64,000 nucleotides of DNA from Avena insularis (GCA_023614405.1 CM042693.1:157868731-157932730); one strand, 5' to 3'; positions 45,205-58,051 are shown, counted from the stretch's first letter. Numbers and translations are program-made. Notes: a model not told the origin generated them from the sequence alone.

Positions 45205-46591
45205 TGATACGTCCAAAACGTATCTACTTTTCTGAACACTTTTACTATTGTTTCTCCTCTAAACTTGTGTGATTTGGATACAACTAACATGAACTGACGC
45301 TGTTTTCTGCAGAATTACTTTGGTGTCTAGTTTTTATGCAGAAAATCAACTATCATGAAAAATCCCGGAAAATATGCAAAAACTCCTATTTCACCAGAAG
45401 ATCCATGGAGCCAGAGTACAAGACGGAGTGGAGGCCTGAGGGGCCCACACCCCTGCCAGGCGTAGGCCAGGCCTGGCCGTGCCTAGGAGGGTGTGGCCAC
45501 CTCAGGCACCCCCTCGGCCTTCCTATTCTCCTATAAGAAGCCTTTTGACCTAAAAACCGAGGGGGGTTCATCGTTTTTCTAGAAATAGTTCTGCTGCTCT
45601 GCCACCACCAGAAGCTGCGATTCGGAACTAGAAACCCCGTTCTGGCACCCTGCCGGGGTAGGGAATTTGGGGAGGATCATCGCCATCGTCATCACCAACG
45701 CCTCTCCATCAACCATCAATGTTTCCCTCATCCATGAGTGAGTAATCCCCTGCTGTAGGCTATGGGGATGGTAGGGATTGGATGAGGTCTATCATGTAAT
45801 CGAATAAGATTGTTAGTGTATAGTGCCTAGTTCTCTATTATTGCTATTTGACTTTGTTACAACTTGTTGTGCTTAATGCTTGTCACTAGGTCCTGAGTGC
45901 CATGATCTCAGATCTGAACTTATTATTGAATCATTATGATAGTATTGTTTGTGATCTTATCTGCAAGTTGTGTACACATATCATTGTCCGGATCCAAAGT
46001 CCCCGAAGTGACAGAAATTGGGACAACCGGAGGGGGTGGCTGTGGTGTGAGGATCACATGTGTTCACAGAGTGTTAATGCTTTGCTCTGGTGCTCTATTA
46101 AAACGAGCACCTTAATTTCCAGTAGTTCCCTTGAGGCCCCGCTGCCACGGGATGACAGGACAAAAGATGTTGTGCAAGTTCTCATTGCGAGCAACCATGA
46201 CTATATATGGAGCACATGCCTATGATTGTTTAGTACTTGGATGCTTATTCTTATTTATCTGCAATTGCCCTAGATCTTGAAGTTATATGTTTAGACTCGT
46301 CCATGCAACACCCGTCCATCCATCCCTATGCCTACCGCGCTCATATCCTACTGTTTGCTACTACTGTTACTATTGCTCCTATTTTGCTCCTGCTGTTGCT
46401 TTGCTATTGCTACTACAAACTGTTGCTACTGATAAACTTCTGTGAGAAAGAACTATTTCTAGGTGCAGCTGAATTGACAACTCAGTTGTTAAGGATTGCA
46501 AGTATTCTTTGGCTCTGCTTGTGTCGAATCAATAAATTGGGTAATACTACCCTCGAAGATTGTTGTGATCCCCTATACTTGTGGGTCATCA
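45205..46591 (+). mobile_element. Second Athila-type solo LTR nested in the first
   Basis: Starts TGATACGTCCAAAACG and ends CTTGTGGGTCATCA, 1387 bp. The duplication is ACGTC at 45200-45204 and ACGTT at 46592-46596 (one mismatch). It lies only nine bases inside the outer LTR, whose interrupted start resumes as AGAAACGTATCTATAA. Both LTRs are related but belong to different subfamilies. Confidence 0.88.
45531..45540 (+). promoter_or_regulatory. TATA-like box of the inner Athila-type LTR
   Basis: CTATAAGAAG, followed by a GC-rich leader. The same decamer occurs in the outer LTR at 46941-46950. Confidence 0.6.
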
Positions 46592-46940
46592 ACGTTAGAA
46601 ACGTATCTATAATTTTTGATGTTCCATGCTTGTTTAGTATCTATTTTTCTTTGCTTTGTCCATACTTTGAGGTGCTTTTCATATGTTTTCTTGTACTAAC
46701 CTATTAACAAGTTGCCACAGTGCCAGTTGCCAGTTTTCTGCTGTTTTTGGTTCCAGAAAAGCTAGTAAGGAAATATTCTCGGAATTGGACGGGACAAAAG
46801 CCAAAGTCAATATTTCACCAAGGAAAACACGGAGTAAAGTAGAGTCGAGGCCAAGTGAGCGAGCCCCCCCTGACCTTGGGCCCACCTAGGCCGCACTTTT
46901 GGCGAGTATAAACCCCCGCCTCCCATCCTCGCCTCTTCGC

Positions 46941-46950
46941 CTATAAGAAG
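46941..46950 (+). promoter_or_regulatory. TATA-like box of the outer Athila-type LTR
   Basis: CTATAAGAAG followed by CCTAAACCCTAAGC, the likely start region of the transcript. Confidence 0.6.
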
Positions 46951-48101
46951 CCCCCGATGCCTAAACCCTAAGCACCCGATCAATATTTCACGAAACCGTC
47001 TGTAGCCGCCGCCACCATCGTCCCTAGATCAGGGGATCTGAAGCTCTTCCCGACACCCTGCCAGAGGGGAGATCATCATGGAGGCCTTCTTCTTCATCAT
47101 CCCAGCCTCCGGTATGAAGCGTGAGTAGTTCCACCTTGGACTACGGGTCCATGTAGTAGCTAGATGGTTGTATATCCTCCTTTGTGCTTTCATGTATAGA
47201 TCTTGTGTGCTCCGTTCATGATCAAGATCTCATCTATTTGTAATCATGCATGTTGTGTTTGCGGGGATCCGATGGATATTGAGATTACTATGTCAGATTG
47301 ATTAATGGTTTTGTCTTATTGATTTTATCATGTCTGTGTTGTTTGTGATCTTGCATGCTCTCTGTTGTTAGTAGTTATCTTGGCCAAGTAGTTGCTAGTG
47401 ACTCCAAGAGGAGGTATTTATGATCGATAGTGGGTTCATGCCTCTATTTAATCAAGGGAAGTGACAGAAATCTCTAAGGTTGTAGATGTGCTGTTGCCAC
47501 TAGGAAGAAAACATCGGTCTCTTGTTCATGGAGCAAGTGGATGATAACCCAAAGGTGGACTTCTAGTCATAGATGCAGTTGGATGGTGGTCTATGTATCT
47601 TGTTGTATTGCCCAATCGAATCTCATATGATCTTTATGTCTAGTATTGCATTGTTATGCCTTGCTCAGTCCTGTCAATTGCCCTGCTGTAATTTGTTTAC
47701 CCAGCATGCCATGTTTGTTTATTTAAGAACACCTCTAGTGAACTATGAATCCCGGTCCAATCTTTACCGTTGATACATCTTCCACTGTTACTATTTATTT
47801 GCTGCAAACCATCATCACCTTCCACACCATACAGTTAATCCTTTGTTACAGAAACCGGTGAGATTTACAACCTCACTGTTAGTTGGGGCAAAGTCTTGAG
47901 TTTGTGTTGTGCAGGTTTCCACGTTTCTTGCAACACCTTTGAGACGTTTCCTTCCTCCTACTGGTTTGATAACCTCGGTTTCTTACTAAGGGAAGACTTG
48001 CTGCTGTGCTGCATGATACCTTGCTCTTGGGGTTTCCCGACGAAGCGCTCCACGTTGATGAAGCGCCATCAGAGAGTCGAGCACGTAGTATGCCTTATGT
48101 A

Positions 48102-48290
48102 ATAGTTTGAACTGCTGTAGTATGTGTGGCTACTGAATTTGTAATGTGTGGCTACTGAATTTGTAGTATGTGTGGCTAATGATTTGTAGTTTGTGTGGCT
48201 AATGATTTCATAGTACGTGTGGCTAATTATTTGTTTTTGTGTGGCTAATGAATTTGTAGTTTGTGTGGCTAATGAATTTGTGTGCATATA
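48102..48290 (+). repeat. Minisatellite, GTGTGGCTA(A/C)TG unit
   Basis: About seven imperfect copies of a 20-28 bp unit containing TGTGTGGCTA followed by CTGAATTTGTAGTA-like sequence. It follows the end of the DUF4283-like remnant after the Athila insertion. Confidence 0.85.
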
Positions 48291-48834
48291 ACGCCTCCTA
48301 AAAAGAGGGTGGGCTAGCAATGATCAATGTCACCATTGCCGGGAAAATGCTGCTGGTGAGCGATCCGAAAGGCACGAAATGCTGCTGGTTTGTATGCCTC
48401 GAACAATTTTTACATATATTTGTTCGAGCTAGTTCGTGATTTTGCATGGAACTTGCATGAATAAACCACCCAAGATCAGTTCATAAAATGCTGTCTGAAT
48501 CTTGTCTGCCTCGGATAAGTATGACAGTAAACTGAATTCAACCGCTGGTAGTAATTGAATAAATATATATATCTTGATAGTATTTGGTTACTTCCGAACT
48601 AGTTCCATACTACAGTATGGGATAGCTGCGCAAAAGGGGGATATTGCCTCTACAAAAGGAATTCTACAGAGTTAGTCTCTGAACTTAACTGTTCTACACT
48701 GAAGAAACTGCAGAACTCCATCATAAAAGTTGGCTAGCCAATTGCCTTGAGAGGACGTAAGTTCAGCGATCGTTCAATCACAACTGATCTTTTTCCTTCC
48801 TGCCAAACTTCAAGAGATCTGCAATGTTCATGCA
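48291..48834. other. Unique-looking non-coding sequence
   Basis: No ORF or element recognised. AATGCTGCTGG occurs twice (48346 and 48379). It may be the 3' flank of the minus-strand gene that ends at 48835. Confidence 0.35.
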
Positions 48835-49414
48835 CTAGTTGACGTGCTTGAACCAGTCCCGGTTCCGTACGAACAGTCGCGACGCCGCAACGATTTCTTC
48901 AAAGGTGAACTCCGGATTCTTGTGGCAGGGATCGTAGGTCCTTGTGAATCTAAACCTGAATTCCGGCGCTGAGATGTTGCCCGTCGTCGGCTCCAGCTGT
49001 CGAACACTCCCACAATTTGAGTGTAGATGGATGCACGCCGCCATAGTGTGTCCGCCGAAAATGCGTAGGATGGATCGTCTTTGCTGCTGATGGCGTACGC
49101 CCAGATTGGCCCCAAGGTAAGGTCGCCCGCGCCGAGGCATGGAGGCGAGAGTTTGTTAACCTTGGCGCCGCCCTGTTCGGGGGTTTGTTTCCTCGGTGAC
49201 AAGCTCGCAGGAATACTTTGGAACATACCTTCTTTCTTGTGAGCAGAGCACATGAAAATTCCGCCACGCGCATTCTCCACGATGCTTGGTTGTCCCTTCT
49301 CTACGCCGCGGTGGCCTTCGCTGTTGCCACCGCCGCCACCGCAGATGCAACACATTCTACGAAATCAATCGTCTCGGATGGCAATGGAAGACCGGCCTTG
49401 TAGTACAGCTGCAT
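48835..49414 (-). pseudogene. Main part of a minus-strand gene split by the BARE element
   Basis: Continues the frame that starts at 58126: after the element the minus strand reads MQLYYKAGLPLPSETIDFVE, then CVASAVAAVATAKATAA and a TAG near 49310. Beyond it, plausible protein is spread over three frames, for example FMCSAHKKEGMF and GPIWAYAISSKDDPSYAFS in one, and FRFTRTYDP then FTFEEIVAASRLFVRNRDWF ending at 48835 in another. GC content is high and exon-like. Either introns or several frameshifts separate these. I cannot name the family; the N-terminal style recalls plant-specific proteins of unknown function. Confidence 0.5.
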
Positions 49415-49419
49415 GGCTT

Positions 49420-51134
49420 TGTTGGAATTATGCCCTAGAGGCAATAATAAAGATGTTATTATTATAATTCTTGTCCATGATAAAGTTTATATTCCATGCT
49501 AGAATTGTATTAAGCGGAAACTTTAATACTTGTGTGGTTTGTGAACAAAACCGTGTCCCTAGTATGCCTCTATGAACTAGCTCATTTATTAATGATGGTT
49601 AAGGTTTCCTAACCATAGACATGAGTTGTCGATTAATAATGAGATCATATCATTGGGAGAATGATATGATGGACAATCCCAAACTAAGCGGAGCAATTAG
49701 ATCGTGTCATCGTGTTCATCTTTGCAAAGCTTTTCTTATGTCAAATATTGTATTCCTTAGACCATGAGATAATACAACTCCCTGGTATCGGAAGAAAGCT
49801 TTGAGGTCATCAAACGTCATCCTATGAGAGGGTGATCATAAAGGTGTCTCTCAGGTGATCGGAAAGTGCCTGTTGGGTTGTATGTATCGAGATGGGATTT
49901 GTCCCTCCCAAGTCGGAGAGATATACTTCGGGCCCACTCGGTAATCGATATCAACACCGCTTGCAAGCATGTGGTTAAGGACTTAATCACAAAGTGATAT
50001 CGGATTACGGAACGAGTAAAGTACTTGCTGTGAACGAGATTGAACTAGGTATGACGGTACCGACGATCAAATCTCGGGCAAGTAAAATATCGCGAGACGA
50101 AGGGAATATATATATGGGATTGATTGAATCCTGGCATCGTGGTTCATCCGATATGATCATCGATGAATGTGTGGGAGTCAATATGGGTTTCCAGACCCCG
50201 CTGTTGATTATTGATAGAAGATCATGTCTGCATGTTCTCGAACCCGAAGGGTCACACACTTAACGTGTCTCAACGCTAGGATAGATTGGATAATTGGTTT
50301 ATAAGTTTTTGTTCGGAGTCTCGGATGGGATCCGGGACATCACAAGAGGTTCCGGAATGGTCCGGAGAATAAGATTCATATAAGGCAATCCAGTTTTTGG
50401 AGTTCGGAATTGTTTCGGGTTAATCGGTATTGTACCGGAAGCTTCTAGAACCTTCCGGAGGGGGACCAACGTGGCCCCACCTGCCGGGAGGGGGAATGGG
50501 ACTATGAGGGAGTGCCCTGGCCGCATTGGGCCAGGGGCACAAGGCCCCATAGGGCCCAGCCGGCCAGATCTAGGGCAAACCCTAGGAAAGCTTCTAGAAG
50601 GGGGGAAACTTGCCCCCCACTCCTCCCTCCTTGGCCGCCGGCCTAGGGCTTGGGGGAGGGGCTAGGGCTGGCGCCCACCCCTCTATATATAGAGGGCTCG
50701 GGAGCACCCTCCCTCACACCTCCTCCACAACCATAGCCGCCCTGCTGCCCTCCTCTCTCTCTCCCTCCAGACTGCACGTAGGCGAAGCCCTGCTGCAGAA
50801 ACTCTCCACTACTTGCACCGCGCCGTCACATTGTAGATCCAATCCATCTCTCCACCATACTTGCTGGACCGAGGAAGGAGGAGACATCGAGGTGCCGCAT
50901 GTGTGCATCTCTCGGAGGCATCGCCACTTGCGGTGTTAGATCGGATCGGATCGAGAGGAGGAGAAGCGAGTACGACTACATCACCCACGTTTAAGAGCGT
51001 TCACCGCTTGAATCTTCAAGGGTATGAAGATCTCATATAATCCCCCTCGTTGTTTGCATCTCCTAGATTAGATCTTGGCTTTCCCGTTCGCATCCGTAGA
51101 AATTTTTTTATTTACTATGCTGCGAAACCCTTCA
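49420..51134 (+). repeat. 5' LTR of the BARE/Angela element
   Basis: 1715 bp, TGTTGGAATTATG ... AAACCCTTCA. The U3 includes a conserved open stretch at 49994-50263 that also appears in the 3' LTR. Confidence 0.96.
50684..50691 (+). promoter_or_regulatory. TATA box in the BARE 5' LTR
   Basis: TATATATA inside the palindrome CCCTCTATATATAGAGGG, followed by a CT-rich leader. The 3' LTR has the same box at 57599-57606. Confidence 0.8.
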
Positions 51135-51135
51135 G

Positions 51136-51147
51136 TGGTATCAGAGC
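51136..51147 (+). other. Primer binding site, tRNA-iMet
   Basis: TGGTATCAGAGC, one base after the LTR; perfect match to the usual copia primer site. A 1.2 kb untranslated leader follows, up to the gag ATG at 52356. Confidence 0.93.
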
Positions 51148-52355
51148 TAGATCTATGCGTAGATGTGTTTCACGAGTAGAACGCAACATGGTTGTTGCGG
51201 GCGTTGATGTTTTATGTTGCAATCCTCTTGTTTGTGTTCTTCTTATGACGCGGGATAGTAAGATTGAAGCGGTCCAGGCCAACCTTACGCGACGTCGTTC
51301 GCGAGACCGGCTCCGCACTTGACGTGTGGCTTGTTCCACACATGCGGCTGGTGGATGCTAGTTTCTCTCACTATAGTTGTCATGGGATTTACACCGGAGT
51401 TTGGCAACCATAATATCACCGTTGTGGCTTTCCGTAGATAAGAATCGTTCTTAGCTTGCTACTCCCATAAGCCACGTAAAACATGTAACAACAAAGTAGA
51501 GGCGTCTAACTTGTTTTTGAAGGGAGTGTTTTCTGTGATATGGTATGGCCCAAGATGTGATGTGTATATTGTATGCGATGATCATGTTTTGTAATGTTTC
51601 ACGACTTGCATGTCAATGAGTACACAACCGACAGGAGCCATATGGTTGTCTTTATAATTGTGTATGACCGGTGTGTCAACTTCTTATACGCCATGTAATA
51701 GTTTCACTTTATCGCTAAGTAGTTAGCAATAGTTGTAGTTGCTATTCATGGTGGAGGCAATCATGGTGGAGTGATGGAGATCATGCCGGCATGCACAAGA
51801 TGGAGATTATTGCGCGAAGATTGGCTATACCATGTCACATAAAGTTATATGCATGTGATGTTTATCCTTTTATGTATCTTATTATGCTTAGATCGCGACG
51901 GTAGCATTATAAGATGAGTCCTCACTTAAAGATCAAGATAAAGCTGTGTTCTCCCCATGTATGCACTGCTAGAAAGTTCGTGTCCAAGCATCACGTGATG
52001 ATAGGGTGCTATAGACTCTACGTTCACATACAACGGGTGCAAGCCAGTTTTGCACACGCAGAAATACTAGGGTTTGACTTGACGAGCCTAGCATGTACAG
52101 ACATGGCCTCGGAACACATGAACCGAAAGGTTAAGCATGAGTCATATGATTGATATGATCGACACTTCGTTGTCCACCATTGAAACCACATCTCTTCTCG
52201 TGAAGATCGGATTAGGTGTGGTGAATTTGGATCATGTTCACTAAACAACTTGAGGGATGTTGAATTTAGTGGGAGTTCATCTAGTAATTTGATTAAAAGT
52301 TGAACTAGTTATCATGAACATAGTCTAATTTGTACTTGCAAATATTGTAGATCAA

Positions 52356-53118
52356 ATGGCTAAGTCCAACTTCAACTTCAACGTTTTTGCTGAGAAGGAA
52401 AAGCTTAGAAACAATGGGTCTAACTTCACCAACTGGTTCCAACTGAGAATCATTCTCTGGTGGTCAAAAGGACTATGTCCTTGAAAATCGCTAGTGGCGC
52501 CGATGTAGATGCACCGCTGATGAGAAAGCTGTCTATCAACAAGAAAGATGATTATGGTGTGATTAAGAGCACCATGTTGTTTGCTATGGAATCGGACCTT
52601 CAAAATCGCTTTTGAAGACTATCCTGCCCTTTGAGATTCTTGAGGAGCTGAAAACTATGTTTGAGACTCAGCCCGATTCGAGAGATATGAGATCTCCGAG
52701 AAATTCTTTAACTGCAAGATGGAGGAAGGGAGTTCCGTTAGTGAGCACGCCATAAAGATGTCTGCCTACACTCAACGCCTTGAGCAACTGGATCAAGATT
52801 CTAGAGGAGCTCAAGATCGATGGGTTCTGCAATCACTCCCTCCTAGCTACAAAAGTTTTGTAGTGACTCATAATCAGATTGGTTCCATCGATACGATCAC
52901 CGAAGCTCTTCGCAAAGCTGAGCATGAGGTGGACATCAAAAAGGATAATCATGTGTTGATGGTCAACAAGCCCCCCACCTTCAAGAAAGGTAAGGGTGCA
53001 AAGAAGCCCTTCAAGAAAGGAGGCGGCAAGCGCGTTGCCCCTGCTGAGAAGAAGCTCAAGTCTGGACCCAAGCCGGACACTGAGTGCTTCTATTGTAAGG
53101 ACAAGGGTCACTAGAAGC
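52356..53118 (+). pseudogene. gag: BARE gag
   Basis: The ATG at 52356 gives MAKSNFNFNVFAEKEKLR and NNGSNFTNWF, then frame changes near 52440-52460 and again around 52600-52700. The best segment (52719-53114) has SVSEHAIKMSAYTQRLEQL, LQSLPPSYKSFVVTHN and a Lys-rich tail, then the CCHC knuckle CFYCKDKGH followed by TAG (53112-53114) where Trp is expected. Gag builds the particle; in BARE the knuckle binds RNA. At least three lesions are present. Confidence 0.92.
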
Positions 53119-53119
53119 A

Positions 53120-56100
53120 ATGTCCAAGTACTTAGCGGACAAGAAGGCTGGCACCATCAAAGGTATATTTGATATACATGTTATTGATGTTTTCCTTACT
53201 AGCCCTCGTTGTAGTGCCTGGGTATTTGATACTGGTTCAGTTGGTAATATTTGTAACTCGAAACAGGAGCTACGGAATAGACGGCGGCTTGCGAGGGATG
53301 AGGTGACGATGCACATTGGCAACGGATCAAGAGTTAATGTGATGGTTAAGACGCTCTCCTTAGTTTTACCTTCGGGATTAGTTTTAAACCTTAATAAGTG
53401 TTATTATGTGCCTGCGTTGAGCATGAACATTATTTCTGGATCGTGTTTATTGCAAGATGGTTATTCATTTAAATCGGAGAATAATGGTTGTTCTATTTAT
53501 ATGAGTAACATCTTTTATGGTCATGCACCTGTTGTGAATGGTTTATTTCTTCTGAATCTCAAAAGGGATGAAACACACATCCATAACATTGAGGCTAAGA
53601 GATGCAAAGTAGATAGTGATAATACTACTTATTTGTGGCACTGTCGTCTAGGTCATATTGGTGTAAAGCGCATGAAGAAACTCCATTCTGATGGACTTTT
53701 GGAGTCTCTTGATTTTGAATCATTTGACACATGCGAACCATGCCTCATGGGCAAGATGATCAAAACTCCGTTCTCCGGAATGATGGAGCGAGCAATGGAC
53801 TTGTTGGAAATCATACATACCGATGTATGCGGACCGATGAGTGTTTCGACGCGCGGTGGATATCGCTATTTTCTCACTTTTACCGATGACTTAAGTAGAT
53901 ATGGGTATATCTATTTAATGAAACATAAATCTGAAACATTTGAAAAGTTCAAGGAATTTCAGAATGAAGTGGAGAACCATCATAACAGAAAGATTAAGTT
54001 TCTACGATCCGATCATGGAGGTGAATATTTGAGTTATGATTTTCTCACGCATCTTAAAGCAAGCGGAATCGTTTCGCAACTCACGCCACCCGGAACACCA
54101 CAGCGCAATGGTGTGTCTGAACGCCGGAATCGAACCTTATTAGATATGGTCCGATCAATGATGTCTCTTACTGATTTGCCGTTATCATTTTGGGTTATGC
54201 ATTAGAAACCGCTGCATTCACTTTAAATAGGGCACCATCTAAATCCGTTGAGACGACACCGTATGAACTGTGATTTGGTGCTAAACCTAAGTTGTCGTTT
54301 CTTAAAGTTTGGGGATGCGAAGCCTACATCAAAAAGTTGATGCCGGACAAGCTCGAACCCAAAGCGGAGAAATGCGTCTTCATAGGATACCCTAAGGAAA
54401 CTATTGGGTATACCTTCTATCACAGAACCGAAGGCAAAGTGTTTGTCGCAAAGAACGGTTCCTTTCTTGAGAAGGAGTTTCTCTCGAAAGAAGTGAGTGG
54501 GAGGAAAGTAGAGCTAGACGAGGTTGTTGAACCTTCTCTTGAATTGGAGAGTAGCGCAGCACCTGAAATTGTTCTAGTGCCGCCTGCACCAACAATAGAG
54601 GAAGCTAATGACAAGGATCATGAAGCTTCGGACGATGCTGCTACTGAACATCGCAGGTCAACAAGGTCGCGTGCCCCTCTTGAGTGGTACGGCAACCCTG
54701 TCTTGACTGTCTTGTTGGTAGAAGACAGTGAACCTACGAACTATGAGGAAGCGATGATGAGCCCAGACTCTGAGAAATGGCTAGAGGCCATGAAATCCGA
54801 ATTGGGATCCATGAGCGAAAACCAAGTATGGACTTTGGTGGACCCTCCTAGCGACCGAAAGGCCGTTGAGTACAAATGGATCTTCAAGAAGAAAACGGAC
54901 ATGGATGGTAATGTTACCGTCTATAAAGCACGACTTGTCGCAAAAGGTTTTCGACAAGTTCAAGGTGTTAACTACGATGAGACTTTCTCTCCCGTAGCGA
55001 TGTTTAAGTCCATTCGGATTTTATTAGCAATTGCTGCGTTTCATGATTATGAAATATGGCAGATGGATGTCAAGATCGCTTCCTCAATGGCAACATTGAT
55101 GAAGAGTTGTATATGATGCAACCCAAAGGTTTTGTCGATCCTAAGGATGCTGATAAAGTATGCAAACTTCAGCGTTCCATTTATGGACTGAAGCAAGCAT
55201 CTTGGAGTTGGAACCTTCGTTTTGATCAAGTGATCAAGAGATTTGGATTTGTTCCAAATTGCTACGAAGCTTGTATCTACAAGAAAGTGAGTGGGAGCTC
55301 GGTGACATTTCTGGTACTATATGTGGATGACATATTGATTATTGGAAATGACATTAACATGCTTAACGATGTGAAGAGTTATTTGAACAAGTGTTTTTCA
55401 ATGAAAGACCTAGGTGAAGCTGCTTATATATTGGGCATCAAAATCTATAGAGATAGACAAAGACCGATACCTTTAAGCCAGAGTACATACCTAGACAAAG
55501 TTCTGAAAAGGTTCAGAATGGATAAGGCAAAGAAAGGTTCAGTGCCTATGTTGTCAGGTAAGATATTGAGCAAGGCTCAGTGTCCAGCTACGGTAAATGA
55601 TAGAGAAGCTATGAGCAAAGTGCCTTATGCCTCGGCCATAGGTTCTATCATGTATGCCATGCTGTGTACTAGACCGGATGTGTCCAATGCTCTTAGTTTG
55701 ACGAGCAGATATCAAAGTGATCCAGGAGTGGAACACTGGACAGCCGTGAAGAACATCCTAAAGTACCTAAATAGGACTAAAGAAATGTTCTTAGTCTATG
55801 GAGGTGATGAACAGCTCGTCGTAAAAGGTTACGTCGACGCTAGTTTCGACACCGACAAGGATGATTCTAAATCTCAGACAGGATACGCTTATATTTTGAA
55901 TGGAGGAGCTGTGAGCTGGAGAAGCTGCAAGCAAAGCGTGATCGCGGGATCTACAGTAGAAGCGGAATACATGGCTGCTGCAGAAGCGTCAAGTGAAGGA
56001 GTTTGGATCAGGAACTTCATCATTGAGCTTGGCGTGGTTCCAAGTGCATTGGACCCACTGGAGATATTGTGTGACAACACTGGAGCCATAGCACTCGCTA

Positions 56101-56306
56101 AGGAACCAAGATATCATCCAAAGACCAAGCATATCAACCGTAAGTTTCATATAATCCGAGATTATATAGCAGATGGAGATCTGAAGATTAGAAAAGTACA
56201 TACAGATCTGAACGTCGCAGATCCATTGGCTAAACCTCTTCCACGTGCAAAACATGATCAGCACCTTAGTGCCATGGGTGTGAGATTGTTGCCAAATGTA
56301 AACTAG
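53120..56306 (+). pseudogene. pol: BARE pol (protease, integrase, RT, RNase H)
   Basis: Three long open segments. 53120-54205: protease with WVFDTGS, the GAG-pre-integrase His/Cys region (LWHCRLGHIGVKRMKKL ... CEPCLMGK) and the integrase core with HTDVCGP, FTDDLSRYGYIYLM, LRSDHGGEY and NGVSERRNRTLLDM. A frame change at about 54205 leads to 54292-55116: KVWGCEAYIKK, an acidic linker, then RT start EAMKSELGSM and YKARLVAKGF. A second frame change at about 55070 leads to 55056-56306: GLKQASWSWNLRFD, catalytic YVDD (55319-55330), and RNase H with GYVDASFDTD and AEYMAAAEA, ending at TAG 56306. All catalytic residues I can place are intact; the lesions are two frameshifts. Confidence 0.95.
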
Positions 56307-56321
56307 ATTATTGACTCTAGT

Positions 56322-56333
56322 GAAAGTGGGAGA
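56322..56333 (+). other. Polypurine tract of BARE
   Basis: GAAAGTGGGAGA immediately before the 3' LTR, as in other BARE/Angela elements. Confidence 0.85.
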
Positions 56334-56334
56334 C

Positions 56335-58051
56335 TGTTGGAATTATGCCCTAGAGGCAATAATAAAGATGTTATTATTATAATTCTTGTCCATGATAAAG
56401 TTTATATTCCATGCTAGAATTGTATTAAGCGGAAACTTTAATACTTATGTGGTTTGTGAACAAAACCGTGTCCCTAGTATGCCTCTATGAACTAGCTCAT
56501 TGATTAATGATGGTTAAGGTTTCCTAACCATAGACATGAGTTGTCGATTAATAATGAGATCATATCATTGGGACAATGATATGATGGACAGACCCAAACT
56601 AAGCGGAGCAATTAGATCGTGTCATCGTGTTCATCTTTGCGAAGCTTTTCTTATGTCAAATATTGTATTCCTTAGACCATGAGATAATACAACTCCCTGG
56701 TATCGGAAGAGAGCTTTGAGGTCATCAAACGTCATCCTATGAGAGGGTGATCATAAAGGTGTCTCTGAGGTGATCGGAAAGTGCCTGTTGGGTTGTATGT
56801 ATCGAGATGGGATTTGTCCCTCCCAAGTCGGAGAGATATACTTCGGGCCCACTTGGTAATCGATATCAACACCGCTTGCAAGCATGTGGTTAAGGAGTTA
56901 ATCACAAAGTGATATCGGATTACGGAACGAGCAAAGTACTTGCTGTGAACGAGATTGAACTAGGTATGACGGTACCGACGATCAAATCTCGGGCAAGTAA
57001 AATATCGCGAGACGAAGGGAATATATATATGGGATTGATTGAATCCTGGCATAGTGGTTCATCCGATATGATCATCGATGAATGTGTGGGAGTCAATATG
57101 GGTTTCCATACCCCGCTGTTGATTATTGATAGAAGATCATGTCTGCATGTTCTCGAACCCGAAGGGTCACACACTTAACGTGTCTCGACGCTAGGATAGA
57201 TTGGATAATTGGTTTATGAGTTTTTGTTCGGAGTCTCGTATGGGATCCGGGACATCACGAGAGGTTCCGTAATGGTCCGGAGAATAAGATTCATATAAGG
57301 CAATGCAGTTTTTGGAGTTCGAAATTGTTTCGGGTTAATCGGTATTGTACCGAAAGCTTCTAGAACCTTCCGGAGGGGGACCAACGTGGACCCACCTGCC
57401 GGGAGGGGGCATGGGACTATGAGTGAGTGCCCTGGACGCATTGGGCCAGGGGCACAAGGCCCCATAGGGCCCAGCCGTCCAGATCTAGGGCAAACCCTAG
57501 GAAAGCTTCTAGAAGGGGGGAAACTTGCCCCCCACTCCTCCCTCCTTGGCCGCCGGCCTAGGGCTTTGGGGAGGGGCTAGGGCTGGAGCCCACCCCTCTA
57601 TATATAGAGGGCTGGGGCACACCCTCCCCCCACACCTCCTCCACAACCCTAGCCGCCCTGCTGCCCTCCTCTCTCTCTCCCTCCCGACTGCACGTAGGCG
57701 AAGCCCTGCTGCAGAAACTCTCCACCACTTGCACCGCGCCGTCGCGTTGTAGATCCAATCCGTCTCTCCACCATACTTGCTGGACCGAGGAAGGAGGAGA
57801 CGTCGAGGTGCCGCACGTGTGCATCTCTCGGAGGCATCGCCACTTGTGGTGTTAGATCGGATCGGATCGCGAGGAGGAGAAGCGAGTACGACTACATCAC
57901 CCACGCCCGATTTAACGTTCAGCTGCGAATCTTCAAGGGTATGAAGATCTCATCTAATCCCCCTCGTTGTTTGCATCTCCTAGATTAGATCTTGGCTTTC
58001 CCGTTCGCATCCGTAGAATTTTTTTGATTTACTATGCTGCAAAACTCTTCA
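56335..58051 (+). repeat. 3' LTR of the BARE/Angela element
   Basis: 1717 bp, same ends as the 5' LTR, followed by GGCTT. Differences from the 5' LTR are scattered single-base changes with a few short indels in the GC-rich part near 57600. Confidence 0.96.

Larger units (their letters stand above)
45196..48071 (+). mobile_element. Athila-type solo LTR, interrupted by a second LTR
   Basis: Starts TGATACGTC at 45196 and ends GCGCCATCA at 48071, with the duplication GAGAG at 45191-45195 and 48072-48076. Without the nested insert it is 1484 bp. The sequence matches my memory of abundant Triticeae Athila-like LTRs (CTATAAGAAG promoter, AAACCCTAAGC leader, TTTCTTACTAAGGGAA near the end). No internal region is present, so recombination between two LTRs has removed it. 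Confidence 0.88.
49420..58051 (+). mobile_element. BARE/WIS/Angela-type Ty1/copia retrotransposon
   Basis: Complete element with LTRs 49420-51134 and 56335-58051, target duplication GGCTT at 49415-49419 and 58052-58056, iMet primer site, gag, pol in copia order (PR, IN, RT, RNase H) and polypurine tract. The LTR start TGTTGGAATTATGCCCTAG and the gag start are characteristic of this Triticeae family. LTRs differ at roughly 2.5-3 percent of positions by eye. Gag and pol have several lesions, so this copy is not autonomous. Confidence 0.97.

Noticed and set aside
49994..50263. Open frame of 89 codons within the BARE 5' LTR, repeated at 56909-57178 in the 3' LTR
   Set aside because: It lies in U3 of both LTRs, is duplicated only because the LTRs are, and resembles no protein I know. 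Its conservation reflects LTR identity.
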